A stretch of DNA of 40,947 nt from the NCBI RefSeq assembly GCF_025993755.1, contig NZ_JAMQHN010000025.1, positions 1 to 40,947 of the forward strand, written 5' to 3'. Below, in pieces: positions 1 through 9,043 of this stretch (position 1 is the first letter of the stretch; the number at the start of each line of letters is the position of its first letter). Made by a program: the position numbers and the translations under genes. This DNA comes from Thermomonas sp. GTDB taxonomy: Bacteria > Pseudomonadota > Gammaproteobacteria > Xanthomonadales > Xanthomonadaceae. The notes beneath the pieces are model-generated. The model ran no database searches, was not told the origin of the DNA, and was given only the letters and a program-made list of their open reading frames with translations.

Positions 1-823
1 CTACGGCAAGCCGGTCCGCATTGGCGCCAACTGGGGCTCGCTGGACGAGGCGCTGGCGACCGCGCTGATGGACGAGAACGCGCGGCGCGCCGAACCTTGG
101 GATGCGTCAAGGGTGATGCGCGAGGCGCTGGTGCGCTCGGCGCTGGATTCGGCGCAGCGTGCCGTGGAACTGGGCCTGCCGGCCGACCGGATCATCCTCA
201 GCGCCAAGGTCAGCGGCGTGCAGGAACTGGTCGCGGTCTATCGCGACCTCGCGCAGCGCAGCGATTTCGCGTTGCACCTGGGCCTGACCGAAGCCGGCAT
301 CGGCAGCAAGGGCATCGTGGCGTCGAGCGCGGCGCTGGCGGTGCTGCTGCAGGAGGGCATCGGCGACACCATCCGCATTTCGCTGACGCCCGAGCCGGGA
401 AGCCCGCGCACGCAGGAAGTGGTGGTGGCGCAGGAGTTGCTGCAGACGCTGGGATTGCGTGCGTTCACGCCGATGATCACCGCCTGCCCGGGCTGCGGCC
501 GGACCACCTCGGAATTTTTCCAGCATCTGGCCAAGGTGGTGCAGGATCACGTGCGCGAAAAAATGCCGGAGTGGAAGATCAGCCGTCCCGGCGCCGAGTC
601 GATGACGGTCGCGGTCATGGGCTGCGTGGTCAACGGACCCGGCGAGTCGCGCCATGCCAACATCGGCATTTCGCTGCCGGGCACCGGCGAGGCGCCGTCC
701 GCGCCGGTGTTCGAGGACGGGCAGAAGACGGTCACCCTGCGCGGCGAGGGCATCGCCGAGGAATTCATCACCCTGGTGGACGACTACGTCGACCGCCATT
801 ACCGCGGCGGCGCATCGGTCTGA
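1..823 (+). CDS. ispG: IspG (GcpE), 4-hydroxy-3-methylbut-2-enyl diphosphate synthase, 3' part
   Basis: This is the C-terminal ~273 residues of the [4Fe-4S] enzyme that converts MEcPP to HMBPP in the cytosolic MEP isoprenoid pathway. The reading frame is open from base 2, so the start lies before the window. Visible family signatures are [15 protein letters not shown] at the left edge, the CPGCGRT segment (two cluster cysteines) and [13 protein letters not shown] with a third cysteine, followed by the conserved ANIGISLPG. The protein ends at TGA 821-823, a normal family C-terminus. It is followed by a hairpin and a convergent cysK, so it is probably the last gene of its transcript. The product call is secure. 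What lies upstream cannot be seen. Confidence 0.96.
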   Translation, partial: YGKPVRIGANWGSLDEALATALMDENARRAEPWDASRVMREALVRSALDSAQRAVELGLPADRIILSAKVSGVQELVAVYRDLAQRSDFALHLGLTEAGIGSKGIVASSAALAVLLQEGIGDTIRISLTPEPGSPRTQEVVVAQELLQTLGLRAFTPMITACPGCGRTTSEFFQHLAKVVQDHVREKMPEWKISRPGAESMTVAVMGCVVNGPGESRHANIGISLPGTGEAPSAPVFEDGQKTVTLRGEGIAEEFITLVDDYVDRHYRGGASV

Positions 824-870
824 TCTGCGGGAAGCCGCGCGGGCGTGTCGCGACAGGCGCGCGCCGGAAA

Positions 871-892
871 CGCCGGCCATCCCTGGCCGGCG
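871..892. terminator. Hairpin between convergent ispG and cysK
   Basis: CGCCGGCCA (871-879), loop TCCC, TGGCCGGCG (884-892) form a perfect 9-bp stem with a 4-nt loop midway between the two convergent stop codons. There is no T-run on either side, so intrinsic termination is likely but not proven. It could serve both strands. Confidence 0.55.
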
Positions 893-923
893 CGATGTTC
901 CGAGGATTGCGTGGAAGCGGCTG

Positions 924-1883
924 TCAGCCCTGCGCGGCCAGCCAGTCGTCGTCGCTGCCTTCGTTGAGCTCGCCCCACAACGGCGAGGAGAAATAGCGTT
1001 CGCCGGTGTCCGGCAGCATGGCCAGCAGCACCGCGCCTTCCGGAGCGGATTCGGCGATCTTCAGCGCGGTCGCGGCGGTCGCGCCCGAAGAAATGCCGAC
1101 GAAGATCCCTTCCTCGGCGGCCAGCCGCCGCGAGGTGACGATGGCTTCCTCGTCGGTTACCGTGCGCAGTTCGTCGTAGGCCTTGCGGTTGATCACCTCG
1201 GGAACGAAGTCCGGGGTCCAGCCCTGGATTTTGTGCGGCTGCCAGGCGTCGCCCTTCAGCAGCGCCGCGCCGGCCGGCTCGGTGCCGACGATCCGGGTGT
1301 CCGGACGCGCCACTTTCAGCACTTCGCCGACGCCGGTCAGGGTGCCGCCGCTGCCCCAGCCGCTGACGAAATAGTCCAGGCGCCTGCCGGCGAAATCGCG
1401 CAGGATTTCCGCCGCCGTGGTCTGGCGGTGGTAGGCCGGATTGGCGGGGTTGGTGAACTGGCTGGCCCAGAACCAGCCGTGCTTTTCGGACAGTTCCCTG
1501 GCCTTCTCCACCATCCCCACGCCGCGGGCCGCGGCCGGGGTGAGGATGACCTTGGCGCCGTAGGCGCGCATCGCCTTGCGGCGTTCGATCGAGAAGGTTT
1601 CGGTCATCACCGCCACGAACTTGTAGCCGCGCGCGGCGGCGATCATCGCCAGGGCGATGCCGGTGTTGCCGGAGGTGGCTTCGACGATGGTGTCGCCGGG
1701 CTTGAGCAGTCCGCGGCGCTCGGCGTCGAGGATGATGCCGAGGCCCAGACGGTCCTTGACCGAGCCGCCGGGATTGAAGGATTCCGCCTTCACGTAGACG
1801 GTCGCGTGTTTCGGCGCGAGCCGCTGCAGTTGGATGACGGGCGTATTGCCGACGGCGTCGAGGATGCTGTTGTAGATGGTCAT
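924..1883 (-). CDS. cysK: Cysteine synthase A (O-acetylserine sulfhydrylase)
   Basis: This 319-residue PLP enzyme joins sulfide to O-acetylserine to give cysteine, the last step of assimilatory sulfate reduction. It shows the N-terminal NSILDAVGNTPVI, the PLP lysine K43 in NPGGSVKDR, the substrate loop TSGNTG (70-75), the phosphate-binding GWGSGGTLTG (175-184), GISSGA and the C-terminal LPDTGERYFSS. The start is set at ATG 1881-1883 because MTIYNSI matches the family N-terminus and an AGGAA ribosome site precedes it; the frame stays open further upstream without homology. It lies 31 bp downstream of cysG on the same strand and is probably co-transcribed with it. Length is normal (E. coli 323). 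Confidence 0.95.
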   Translation of the reverse strand: MTIYNSILDAVGNTPVIQLQRLAPKHATVYVKAESFNPGGSVKDRLGLGIILDAERRGLLKPGDTIVEATSGNTGIALAMIAAARGYKFVAVMTETFSIERRKAMRAYGAKVILTPAAARGVGMVEKARELSEKHGWFWASQFTNPANPAYHRQTTAAEILRDFAGRRLDYFVSGWGSGGTLTGVGEVLKVARPDTRIVGTEPAGAALLKGDAWQPHKIQGWTPDFVPEVINRKAYDELRTVTDEEAIVTSRRLAAEEGIFVGISSGATAATALKIAESAPEGAVLLAMLPDTGERYFSSPLWGELNEGSDDDWLAAQG

Positions 1884-1914
1884 TGCGGAAATTCCTGTGG
1901 GAAAGAGGGGAGGA

Positions 1915-3372
1915 TCAGGCGGCGCGGGCAAGTTCGCTGTTACGACATCGTCCGCGTTCCGGGGTGATGGGCGGGCTGCCGAACCAGTGCAGCGAGGTCG
2001 CCAGTGCGGCGACTTCTCCAACGATCAGCAGCGCCGGCGCCTGTACGGCGTGCGTCTGCGCAAGCTCCGGCAGGTCGATCAAGGGCGCGGCGAGGACGCG
2101 CTGCTGCGGCAGGCTGCCGTTTTCGACCAGCGCCGCCGGCGTCGTCGCCGGCAAGCCGTTGTCGAGCAGGCGGTCGCGCAATCGCGCCAGACCCGACGCG
2201 CCCATGTAGAAGGCCAATGTCTGGCCGGACTTGGCCAGCGCGCCCCAGTCGTGCTCGGCGGCCCCGCTGCGGGTGCTGGCGGTGAGCAGCTGCAGCGAGC
2301 GCGCGTGGTCGCGGTGGGTCAGCGGGATGCCGGCGTAGGCGGCGCAGGCGACGGCTGCGGTGATGCCGGGCACCACCTCGCAGTCGATGCCGTGGGCGCG
2401 CAGCGCCTGCAGTTCCTCGCCGCCGCGGCCGAACACGAACGGATCGCCGCCCTTGAGCCGCACCACGCGCTTGCCCGCCAACGCCAGTTCGATCATCCGC
2501 GCGTGGATGCGCTGCTGGGTGGCGTCGTGATCCTCGCCCACGCGCTTGCCGACCTCGATCCGTTCGGCATCGCGTCGCGCCATCGCCATCACCGCGGCGC
2601 TGACCAGCCGGTCGTGCAGGATGACGTCGGCCTCGTTCAGCAGGCGCAGGGCGCGCAGGGTGAGCAGGCCGGGATCGCCGGGGCCGGCGCCGACCAGCGC
2701 CACGCGGCCGCGCAGGACGGCTGGCGGATTGCGCAGTTCCGCTTCGAGGCTGCGTCGGGCTCCGATGGCGTCGCCGCGTCGCAGCTGCGCAAGCGTGGGA
2801 CCCGACAGGGCGCGCTGGAAGAAATCGCGTCGGGTGGGCAGATCGGCAAGTCGCGTGCGAATCCGGTCGCGCAGTTCGGTGAAGAGCTGCGCCAGCGCAC
2901 CGAAGGCGTCGTCGAACTGGAGTTCCAGCCGTTCGCGCAGATGGCGCGCCAGCATCGGCGCGGCACCGCCGCTGGAAATGGCGATCTGCAGGGGACCACG
3001 CTGGACCCGCGCCGGAATCTGCGCGCTGGCCAGCTGCGCGTCATCGACCACGTTGACCCAGCGCTGGCGCGCGTGGGCGGCGTCGGCCAGAATGCGGTTC
3101 ACTTCGACGGCGTCGGTGGCGGCGACCACCAGCCAGGCCGCATCCAGTTGTTCGGGCCGGAATTCGGCGCCAAGCAGCGCGACGCGCCCGGCGCGGACGA
3201 GCGCCTCCAGCGACGGTTCCAGCGTGGGTGCCACGAGGGCGACATCGGCCCCGGCGTCCAGCAGTGCGGCGACCTTGCGTGCGGCCACGGTGCCTCCCCC
3301 GACCACCAGCACGCGGCGCTGGCGCAGGTCGAGGAACAGGGGGAACAGCGGCTGCGGGCCGGCCTGGGACAT
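1915..3372 (-). CDS. cysG: Siroheme synthase, trifunctional CysG
   Basis: This 485-residue fusion makes siroheme, the prosthetic group of sulfite reductase. Residues ~1-150 are the precorrin-2 dehydrogenase/ferrochelatase half (PLFLDLRQRRVLVVGGGTVAARK Rossmann start, VNVVDD at 106-111, and AISSGG at 131-136 carrying the serine equivalent to E. coli Ser128). Residues ~222-465 are the uroporphyrinogen-III methyltransferase half (VALVGAGPGDPGLL, RLKGGDPFVFGRGGEE). It is ~28 residues longer than the E. coli protein, partly in a basic C-terminal tail. ATG at 3370-3372 is the natural start. It is divergent from cysB, with a symmetric LysR-type site in the shared 160-bp gap, and precedes cysK, so CysB control is likely. 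Confidence 0.95.
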   Translation of the reverse strand: MSQAGPQPLFPLFLDLRQRRVLVVGGGTVAARKVAALLDAGADVALVAPTLEPSLEALVRAGRVALLGAEFRPEQLDAAWLVVAATDAVEVNRILADAAHARQRWVNVVDDAQLASAQIPARVQRGPLQIAISSGGAAPMLARHLRERLELQFDDAFGALAQLFTELRDRIRTRLADLPTRRDFFQRALSGPTLAQLRRGDAIGARRSLEAELRNPPAVLRGRVALVGAGPGDPGLLTLRALRLLNEADVILHDRLVSAAVMAMARRDAERIEVGKRVGEDHDATQQRIHARMIELALAGKRVVRLKGGDPFVFGRGGEELQALRAHGIDCEVVPGITAAVACAAYAGIPLTHRDHARSLQLLTASTRSGAAEHDWGALAKSGQTLAFYMGASGLARLRDRLLDNGLPATTPAALVENGSLPQQRVLAAPLIDLPELAQTHAVQAPALLIVGEVAALATSLHWFGSPPITPERGRCRNSELARAA

Positions 3373-3425
3373 GCGGTCAAGCTAGGCAGTCTGTCGCGGC
3401 TGGGGAAATGGTGGCAGGATTTCGG

Positions 3426-3446
3426 CTTATGCTGTCAGGGCATAAG
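3426..3446. promoter_or_regulatory. Perfect dyad with T-N11-A core (predicted CysB/LysR-type site)
   Basis: CTTATGC (3426-3432), 7-bp spacer, GCATAAG (3440-3446) form a perfect inverted repeat. Its inner ATGC-N7-GCAT has the T-N11-A geometry (T3430, A3442) typical of LysR-family operators. It lies between divergent cysG (start 53 bp away) and cysB (start 86 bp away). Binding by the adjacent CysB is inferred. Confidence 0.6.
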
Positions 3447-3453
3447 GCTTGTC

Positions 3454-3481
3454 TGGAAATGCTTTCAGAGGTCGATATAAT
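3454..3481 (+). promoter_or_regulatory. Predicted cysB promoter
   Basis: A consensus -10 hexamer TATAAT lies at 3476-3481. A weak -35 candidate TGGAAA (3454-3459) is 16 bp upstream. This predicts a start near 3488, about 45 nt before the cysB ATG. It sits just downstream of the dyad at 3426-3446, where bound CysB could repress its own gene. Confidence 0.55.
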
Positions 3482-3532
3482 TCATCGCTACATAATGATC
3501 AAGCGATATATTTCGCTGCGGAGTCCTCCAGC

Positions 3533-4516
3533 ATGACCCTCACTCAGCTTCGCTACCTCGTTGCGATCGCCGATTCCGGCTTCAACATCACCCTGGCGGC
3601 CGAGCGCGTACATGCCACCCAGCCGGGTCTGTCCAAGCAGCTCAAGCAGCTGGAGGACGAGCTTGGCTTCCAGTTGTTCCGGCGCAAGGGGCGCAGCCTG
3701 CTGGGCGTGGCGCCGGCGGGCGTCAAGGTGATCGAGCACGCGCGCCGAATCCTTGCCGAAGCGGCCAACATCCGCAGCTATGCCGCCAACGAGCGCGGCG
3801 AATTCCGCGGTCGCCTGCGGCTGGCCACCACCCATACCCAGGCGCGCTATGTGCTTCCTTCGGTCATTGCCGACGTCACCCGGCGCTTCCCCGAAGTCAG
3901 CGTCGACCTGTTCGTCGCCGGCGATTCCGAAGTGCTGGCAAAGCTCGACGAATCCGACTTCGCCCTGGTCAGCAGCGCCGGCAGGGTGCCGGAAACCAAT
4001 GGTCTGGCGATCCCGCTGTTCCGCTGGCAGCGGGTTCTGCTGGTGCCCAAGACCCATCCCCTGGCGCGGCTGGACGGACCGCCAACGGTGGCCGAACTGG
4101 CCCGCTATCCGCTGATTTCCTATGAATCGTCGAATCAGCCGGAGTCCTCGCTGCAGCGCACCTTCGCCGCGGCGGGCGTGGTACCGCAGATCGCGATGAC
4201 CGCGCGCGACGCCAACCTGATCGAAGCCTATGTCCGCACCGGGCTGGGGGCGGGCCTGCTGGCGGAGATGGCGGTGGGCGGCCGCGAGGACGATGATCTC
4301 CAGGTGCTGCCGGCGCCGGAGGAATTGCCCGAATGCATCACCTGGGCGATCGTGCCGCGCGGACGCGTGCTGCGCGAATACGCGCTGGTGCTGTTGCACG
4401 CGCTGGCGCCGCAGATCGACGCCCGCGACCTGCGCCAGATTCTCGAAGGCAACCTGCCGCCGCTGTGGCCGGAGCCGCCGCGCTGGCAGGCCGAACCGGC
4501 GTCCGGGGCGGCCTGA
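3533..4516 (+). CDS. cysB: LysR-family regulator of sulfur assimilation (CysB-like)
   Basis: This 327-residue transcription factor has an N-terminal winged HTH (MTLTQLRYLVAIADSGFNIT..AAERVHATQPGLSKQLKQLEDELG, residues 1-~60) and a LysR substrate-binding domain opening with TTHTQARYVLP, a CysB/Cbl hallmark that binds sulfate/thiosulfate or acetylserine-type effectors. The start is ATG 3533, preceded by GGAG; the frame continues upstream but without family sequence. It lies between cysGK and cysJIH, convergent with cysH (30-bp gap), so it probably activates both flanking groups in sulfur limitation. Cbl is the alternative name for close homologues; with one copy amid cys genes, CysB is the better call. 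Confidence 0.9.
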   Translation: MTLTQLRYLVAIADSGFNITLAAERVHATQPGLSKQLKQLEDELGFQLFRRKGRSLLGVAPAGVKVIEHARRILAEAANIRSYAANERGEFRGRLRLATTHTQARYVLPSVIADVTRRFPEVSVDLFVAGDSEVLAKLDESDFALVSSAGRVPETNGLAIPLFRWQRVLLVPKTHPLARLDGPPTVAELARYPLISYESSNQPESSLQRTFAAAGVVPQIAMTARDANLIEAYVRTGLGAGLLAEMAVGGREDDDLQVLPAPEELPECITWAIVPRGRVLREYALVLLHALAPQIDARDLRQILEGNLPPLWPEPPRWQAEPASGAA

Positions 4517-4546
4517 GCGAACGCCCGTACTGCGGCGGCATGGCGA

Positions 4547-5263
4547 TCAAAGATCGAAATGCAGCCCGCATTCGCGACGCAGGCCGAAGAAGCGGGTTTG
4601 CGCGGGCCCCGTGCCCGGTTGCAGCGGGCGGGTGGTGTGCACGTCGCCGACCGAGACGTAGCCCTGATGCAGCAGGGGATGTTCGGGCAGGGCGTGGCGG
4701 AGGATGTAGCTGCCGATGCCAAGATCGCTCCAGTCGGCGATCGGGTGGAACTTGAAGCGGCCGTTCTTCACCTCGAGGAAATCGATGTGCTTGCGCGTGG
4801 ACGCCTGTTCGCGCCGGAGCCCCGCGTGCCAGCAGCGGATGCCCAGCTCGTCCAGCGCGCGCCGCATCGGCCCGACCTTGTGCAATTGGTTGTAGCGGAG
4901 GATGCCCTCGCTGCCGCTTTCCCAGAGCTTGCCGAGCCGCGCTTCCATCCAGGCGCTGCCGAGTTCGGGCCGATACACCTTCAGGTTGAGGTCGAGCAGT
5001 TCGGTCAGCCGGTCGGCGTAGCGGTAGGTTTCCGGAAACAGGTAGCCGGTGTCGATCAGGATCACCGGGATATCCGGCTGGATCCGGGTGACCAGGTGCA
5101 GGGACACCGCCGACTGGACGCCGAAGCTGGTGGACAGCGCGTGGTTTCCCGTGATGTGCCGCAGCGCCCATTCGACGCGTCGGGTGGCGTCGAGCGTGGC
5201 GAGGTGGCGATTGGCGTCGGCAAGCGCCGCGCCGGAAAGCCTTTCTGGTGTGAAGGCGGACAT
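4547..5263 (-). CDS. cysH: Phosphoadenosine phosphosulfate (PAPS) reductase
   Basis: This 238-residue cytosolic enzyme reduces PAPS to sulfite with electrons from thioredoxin or glutaredoxin. It shows the STSFGVQSAV PP-loop, the IDTGYLFPETYRYADRL segment and a C-terminal ECGLH whose C232 is the catalytic nucleophile. The paired cysteines that hold an Fe-S cluster in APS reductases are absent (the only other cysteine near is in RCWHAG), so PAPS rather than APS is the expected substrate. It begins 26 bp after cysI on the same strand and is the last gene of the cysJIH operon. Confidence 0.95.
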   Translation of the reverse strand: MSAFTPERLSGAALADANRHLATLDATRRVEWALRHITGNHALSTSFGVQSAVSLHLVTRIQPDIPVILIDTGYLFPETYRYADRLTELLDLNLKVYRPELGSAWMEARLGKLWESGSEGILRYNQLHKVGPMRRALDELGIRCWHAGLRREQASTRKHIDFLEVKNGRFKFHPIADWSDLGIGSYILRHALPEHPLLHQGYVSVGDVHTTRPLQPGTGPAQTRFFGLRRECGLHFDL

Positions 5264-5289
5264 GGCGGTTCGTGCGGGAAATGCGGCGA

Positions 5290-6993
5290 TCAGGCGACGG
5301 CTTCGTCGGGATCGACGCGGACGTGGGTGGGATAGGCGGGCAGGGCGATGATGCCGGCGCGGTGCAGGAAATCACCGAAGTGTTCGCCGGGTTCGCGCTG
5401 CGTGGCGTAGCGGCCGAGCAGTGCGTCGAGGGTTTGCAGGATGTCCGGTTCGGTCGCGTTGTCGAGGAACAGGGTGTTCATCCGCATTCCGCGATGATCG
5501 CCGCCGAGCATCAGGTTGTAGCGACCGGGCGCCTTGCCGACCAGCGCGATTTCGGCCAGGTACGGCCGCGAGCAGCCGTTGGGGCAGCCGGACATGCGGA
5601 ACAAGATGGGTTGTTCCTTCAGGCCGTGTTTTTCCAGCAGCGGTTCGACGGCGTTGAGGAAATCGGGCAGATAGCGTTCGGACTCTGCCATCGCCAGCGC
5701 GCAGGTGGGCAGCGCCACGCAGGACACCGCGGTGCGGGCGAGCGCGGTGGGGGCCTTGTTCTCGCTGTCCAGACCGTGCCTGGCCACCAGCGCCTCAATC
5801 GCGCCGCGCTGGTCTTCCGGCACATCGGCAATGATGACGTTCTGATTGCAGGTCATCCGGAAATGACCACGATGGATTCTGGCGATTTCGCGCAGGCCGG
5901 TCAGCAGCGGTCGCCCTGGGGTGTCCGCGATCCGCCCGCTGGGCAGCGAAAGCGTGAGATGCCAGCGTCCTCCGGTGTCCTCGACCCAGCCGAAGCGGTC
6001 GCCGTTGTGCTCGAATCGGTACGGACGCGCCGGCTGGAGCTTGAATCCGGCGCGCTGCTCCATCAGTTCCCGGATCCTGTCGGAACCGTGGTCGTCGATG
6101 GTGTACTTGAAGCGCGCGTGCTTGCGGTCGTTGCGGTCGCCGAGGTCGCGCTGGACCGTGACGGCGGACTGGGCGATGGCGAACACCTGTTCCGGCGTGA
6201 CGAATCCGATGGCGTTGGCGACGCGCGGGTAGTGCGCCTTGATCCCGTGGCTGGCGCCCATGCTGCCGCCGATGGCGACGTTGAAGCCCGCCAGTTGCCC
6301 GGCGTCGTCGACGATGGCGATCAGGCCGACGTCGTTGGCGAACACATCCACGTCGTTGTAGGGCGGAACGGCAATGGCGATCTTGAATTTGCGCGGGAGG
6401 TAGGCGTCGCCGTACAGCGGCTCCTCCTCGATCCGGTCGGGCTGCGGTTCGTCCAGCCAGACTTCGTACCAGGCGCGGGTCCTGGGCTTGAAGTATTCGG
6501 ACAGCCGCTGCGCCCAGTCGTGCACCTGCGCGTGCAGCGGCGAGAGCAGCGGATTGCTGGCGCCGAGCACGTTGCGATTGACGTCGCCACAGGCGGAAAT
6601 GGTGTCCAGCCCGCAGGCGTGGATCGCCCGCATCGCCGCCTTCAGCTCGCGCTTGAGGACGCCGTGCAATTGGAACGTCTGCCGGGTGGTGACCCGCAGC
6701 GAATGGCTGGCATGGGTGGTGGCGACCTTGTCCAGCGCCAGCCACTGCTCCGTGGTGAACACGCCGCCCGGAGCGCGGATGCGCACCATGAACTGATGGG
6801 CGGGCTCCAGTTTCTGGCGACGGCGTTCGTCGCGCAGGTCGCGATCGTCCTGCTGATAGCTGCCGTGGAACTTGATGGTGCGCTGGTCCTCGAAATTCAG
6901 CGAACCGGTGGTGGCGTCCGCCAGCCCTTCGGCCAATGTGCCGCGCAGGTGGCAGCTTTCCAGTTTGATTTTCTCGACGGAGGGATGGCTCAT
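5290..6993 (-). CDS. cysI: NADPH sulfite reductase hemoprotein (beta) subunit
   Basis: This 567-residue subunit carries siroheme coupled to a [4Fe-4S] cluster and performs the six-electron reduction of sulfite to sulfide. The cluster cysteines are C425-x5-C431 (CVALPTC) and C470-x3-C474 (CPNGC), with the same spacing as E. coli 434/440/479/483. Siroheme-contacting segments such as [13 protein letters not shown] and GGSMGASHG are present. The start MSHPSVEK (ATG at 6991-6993) gives a normal length. It follows cysJ by 13 bp and precedes cysH by 26 bp, consistent with one mRNA. Confidence 0.96.
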   Translation of the reverse strand: MSHPSVEKIKLESCHLRGTLAEGLADATTGSLNFEDQRTIKFHGSYQQDDRDLRDERRRQKLEPAHQFMVRIRAPGGVFTTEQWLALDKVATTHASHSLRVTTRQTFQLHGVLKRELKAAMRAIHACGLDTISACGDVNRNVLGASNPLLSPLHAQVHDWAQRLSEYFKPRTRAWYEVWLDEPQPDRIEEEPLYGDAYLPRKFKIAIAVPPYNDVDVFANDVGLIAIVDDAGQLAGFNVAIGGSMGASHGIKAHYPRVANAIGFVTPEQVFAIAQSAVTVQRDLGDRNDRKHARFKYTIDDHGSDRIRELMEQRAGFKLQPARPYRFEHNGDRFGWVEDTGGRWHLTLSLPSGRIADTPGRPLLTGLREIARIHRGHFRMTCNQNVIIADVPEDQRGAIEALVARHGLDSENKAPTALARTAVSCVALPTCALAMAESERYLPDFLNAVEPLLEKHGLKEQPILFRMSGCPNGCSRPYLAEIALVGKAPGRYNLMLGGDHRGMRMNTLFLDNATEPDILQTLDALLGRYATQREPGEHFGDFLHRAGIIALPAYPTHVRVDPDEAVA

Positions 6994-7006
6994 GGCGGTC
7001 GTCTGC

Positions 7007-8848
7007 TCAGTACACGTCGCGGGCGTAGCGGCCTTCGCGCTGCAGGGTGGAAAGAAAGTCTGCGGCCGCTTCGGCATCGCCGCCGTTGTACGCGCCCACG
7101 ATGTCCAGCAGCGCCGCGTGCACGTCCTTGCCCATCGCGATGGCGCCACAGACGTACAGATGCGCGCCGCTTTGCAGCCAGCCGTACACGTCGCGACCCT
7201 GCTCGCGCAGGCGCTGCTGCACGTGGATCCGGTCGGTCTGGTCGCGGGAGAACGCAAGGTCCAGCCGATGCAGCTCCTTTTTCTTCAGCGACTCCTGCCA
7301 TTCGGTCTGGTAGAGGAAGCCGGTGTTGAAATGCCGGGCACCGAAGAACAGCCAGTTGCGGCCACTGGCCCCGGTTTCGGCGCGCTCCTGCATGAAGCCG
7401 CGGAACGGCGCCACGCCGGTACCGGGGCCGATCATGATCACGTCGCGGCTGCCGTCGGAGGGCACGCGGAAGCGTGCGTTGGGTTCGACGTAAACCTGCA
7501 CCTTGCCGTCCTCCTCCAGCCCGGCAAGAAAGCCGCTGGCGGCGCCCCAGTGCGGCTGGCCGTGCGCATCGAAACGCAGCACGTCCAGCGTGAGGTGGGC
7601 TTCTTCGCCCACGCGCTTGCGGCTAGAGGCGATCGAATACAGGCGTCGTGCCTGCGGGCGCAGCGCGGCCACCAGCGCTGCGGCGTCCCAGTCGGCGGGC
7701 CAGCGACGCAGCGCATCGGCCAGATGATGGTCGTTCAGCAGCGCCGCCAGTCCGGTGCTTCCGGGTTCCAGCAGCGCCGTGAGGTCCTGCGCTTCGGCGC
7801 GCTGCGCCAGCGCGGCAAGGAACGGCCGCGACAGCCGCGTCAGTTCGCGGCGGCTGGCCAGCCATTCGGACAGCGGCAGCGTGTCTCCGTCATGGGGGAC
7901 GGCGGTATCGCCGTCGAGGCCGGTGGCGTCCAGCACGGCCTCCACCACGGGCGCAGGATTGCGATGCACGATGCCCAGCGCGTCGCCCGGCTCGTAGTTC
8001 AGGCCCGAGCCTTCCAGCGCCAGTTCGATATGGCGAACGTCCTTGTCGATGGCGCCGTACTGGCGGAATCCGGCGCTCTTGTAGTCGCGGCCGGTCAGTC
8101 GTTGGTTGACCAGCACCGTGGCGAGGAATGGCTTGTCCTGCGACCACTGCGGCGCGGACTGCGGGCGCAGCGGGGTGACGCTGGCCAGATGCGTTGGCGC
8201 TGCGGCCGGTTTGAGCAGTTCGCGGGCCTGCGCCAGCGCGACTTCTCGCCAGGGTTGGGCGACGGTGTCGATGTCGAGATCGGCCAGGCCGAGGGCATGC
8301 GTGCGGCGGGCGCCCAGCGCGTGCAGACGCTCGTCCAGCTTGCGGGCGATGCCACAGAAATCGGCATAGCTGGAATCGCCCAGACCCAGCACCGCGTATT
8401 TCAGCTGCGGCAGTTTCGGCGCGCGCTTGCCCAGCAGGAATTCGGTGAAGCCGATGGCGTCATCCGGAGGATCGCCTTCACCCTGGGTGCTGATGACGAT
8501 GTAGAGCAGGGCTTCGTTGGCCAGATCGCGGATCGGATAGGCGTCCGCGCGCAGTACGCGCACCGGCAAACCTGCGGCTTTCAACTCGGCGTGCAGGGCT
8601 TCGGCAGCGCGCTGGGCGTTTCCGGTCTGGCTGCCGTAAAGGATCGTGGCCGGCTGCATGGCCGCGACTGGAACCGGCGCGACCGTGGTTGGCGCCGCAT
8701 CGCTGCGCGCCAGCGAATGCGCCATTCCGGCGAGATAACCCGAGGCCCACAGCAGGGCGCTGCCATCCAGACCTTCGGCAAGTCGGGACAACGCCCCGGC
8801 GGCGTCGGGATGTAGCGGCGTGGGCAGGGTGTTGGCAAGCAGCGACAT
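7007..8848 (-). CDS. cysJ: NADPH sulfite reductase flavoprotein (alpha) subunit
   Basis: This 613-residue electron-donor subunit of sulfite reductase has an oligomerisation helix ([15 protein letters not shown]), an FMN flavodoxin domain from ~residue 68 ([33 protein letters not shown]), an FAD domain (RLYSIASS) and an NADPH domain ([28 protein letters not shown]) ending in the family's RYARDVY. ATG 8846-8848 is preferred over an in-frame GTG three codons upstream because GGAG lies 8 nt before the ATG. Electrons pass NADPH to FAD to FMN to CysI. It is the first gene of the cysJIH operon. Confidence 0.95.
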   Translation of the reverse strand: MSLLANTLPTPLHPDAAGALSRLAEGLDGSALLWASGYLAGMAHSLARSDAAPTTVAPVPVAAMQPATILYGSQTGNAQRAAEALHAELKAAGLPVRVLRADAYPIRDLANEALLYIVISTQGEGDPPDDAIGFTEFLLGKRAPKLPQLKYAVLGLGDSSYADFCGIARKLDERLHALGARRTHALGLADLDIDTVAQPWREVALAQARELLKPAAAPTHLASVTPLRPQSAPQWSQDKPFLATVLVNQRLTGRDYKSAGFRQYGAIDKDVRHIELALEGSGLNYEPGDALGIVHRNPAPVVEAVLDATGLDGDTAVPHDGDTLPLSEWLASRRELTRLSRPFLAALAQRAEAQDLTALLEPGSTGLAALLNDHHLADALRRWPADWDAAALVAALRPQARRLYSIASSRKRVGEEAHLTLDVLRFDAHGQPHWGAASGFLAGLEEDGKVQVYVEPNARFRVPSDGSRDVIMIGPGTGVAPFRGFMQERAETGASGRNWLFFGARHFNTGFLYQTEWQESLKKKELHRLDLAFSRDQTDRIHVQQRLREQGRDVYGWLQSGAHLYVCGAIAMGKDVHAALLDIVGAYNGGDAEAAADFLSTLQREGRYARDVY

Positions 8849-8918
8849 CGCGGGCACTCCGTGCCGGTCTGGATGCCGCGATCATCCCGATGTCGTTGCG
8901 CAGGGTGAAAGGATTCAA

Positions 8919-8936
8919 GCGCATATGCCCATGCGC
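8919..8936. promoter_or_regulatory. Dyad upstream of the cysJIH operon
   Basis: GCGCAT (8919-8924), 6-bp spacer, ATGCGC (8931-8936) is a perfect 6-bp inverted repeat 71-88 bp upstream of the cysJ ATG. That distance would suit an activator site. It does not have T-N11-A spacing, so CysB binding is only a guess. Confidence 0.35.
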
Positions 8937-8984
8937 ACGCGAAGGCAGTGAAACCTTCCGATCCGTCATGCGCTCATTCCGCCA

Positions 8985-9031
8985 GCGCGCCCTCCCTGGC
9001 GCGCGGCAACGCCGATTGGATCGGCGTTGCC
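8985..9031 (-). terminator. Two tandem hairpins after the TonB-like gene
   Basis: The first is GGCAACGCCGA (9005-9015), 5-nt loop, TCGGCGTTGCC (9021-9031), a perfect 11-bp stem. The second is GCGCGCC (8985-8991), 6-nt loop, GGCGCGC (8998-9004), directly abutting it. They begin 12 bp beyond the stop codon of the minus-strand TonB-like gene and before the cysJ promoter region. Neither is followed by a T-run, so termination may need Rho, or the stems may protect the 3' end. Confidence 0.5.
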
Positions 9032-9043
9032 GCAACATCGCCG

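Noticed and set aside
4517..4546. Terminator in the 30-bp cysB-cysH convergent gap
   Set aside because: No stem of useful length or T-run was found.
7007..7280. CysJ NADPH-site motif [10 protein letters not shown], lacking the Asp seen in the E. coli CGDANRMAKDV motif
   Set aside because: Looked at first like a damaged site, but I recall the same variant in related flavoproteins and the rest of the domain, including the C-terminal RDVY, is intact.
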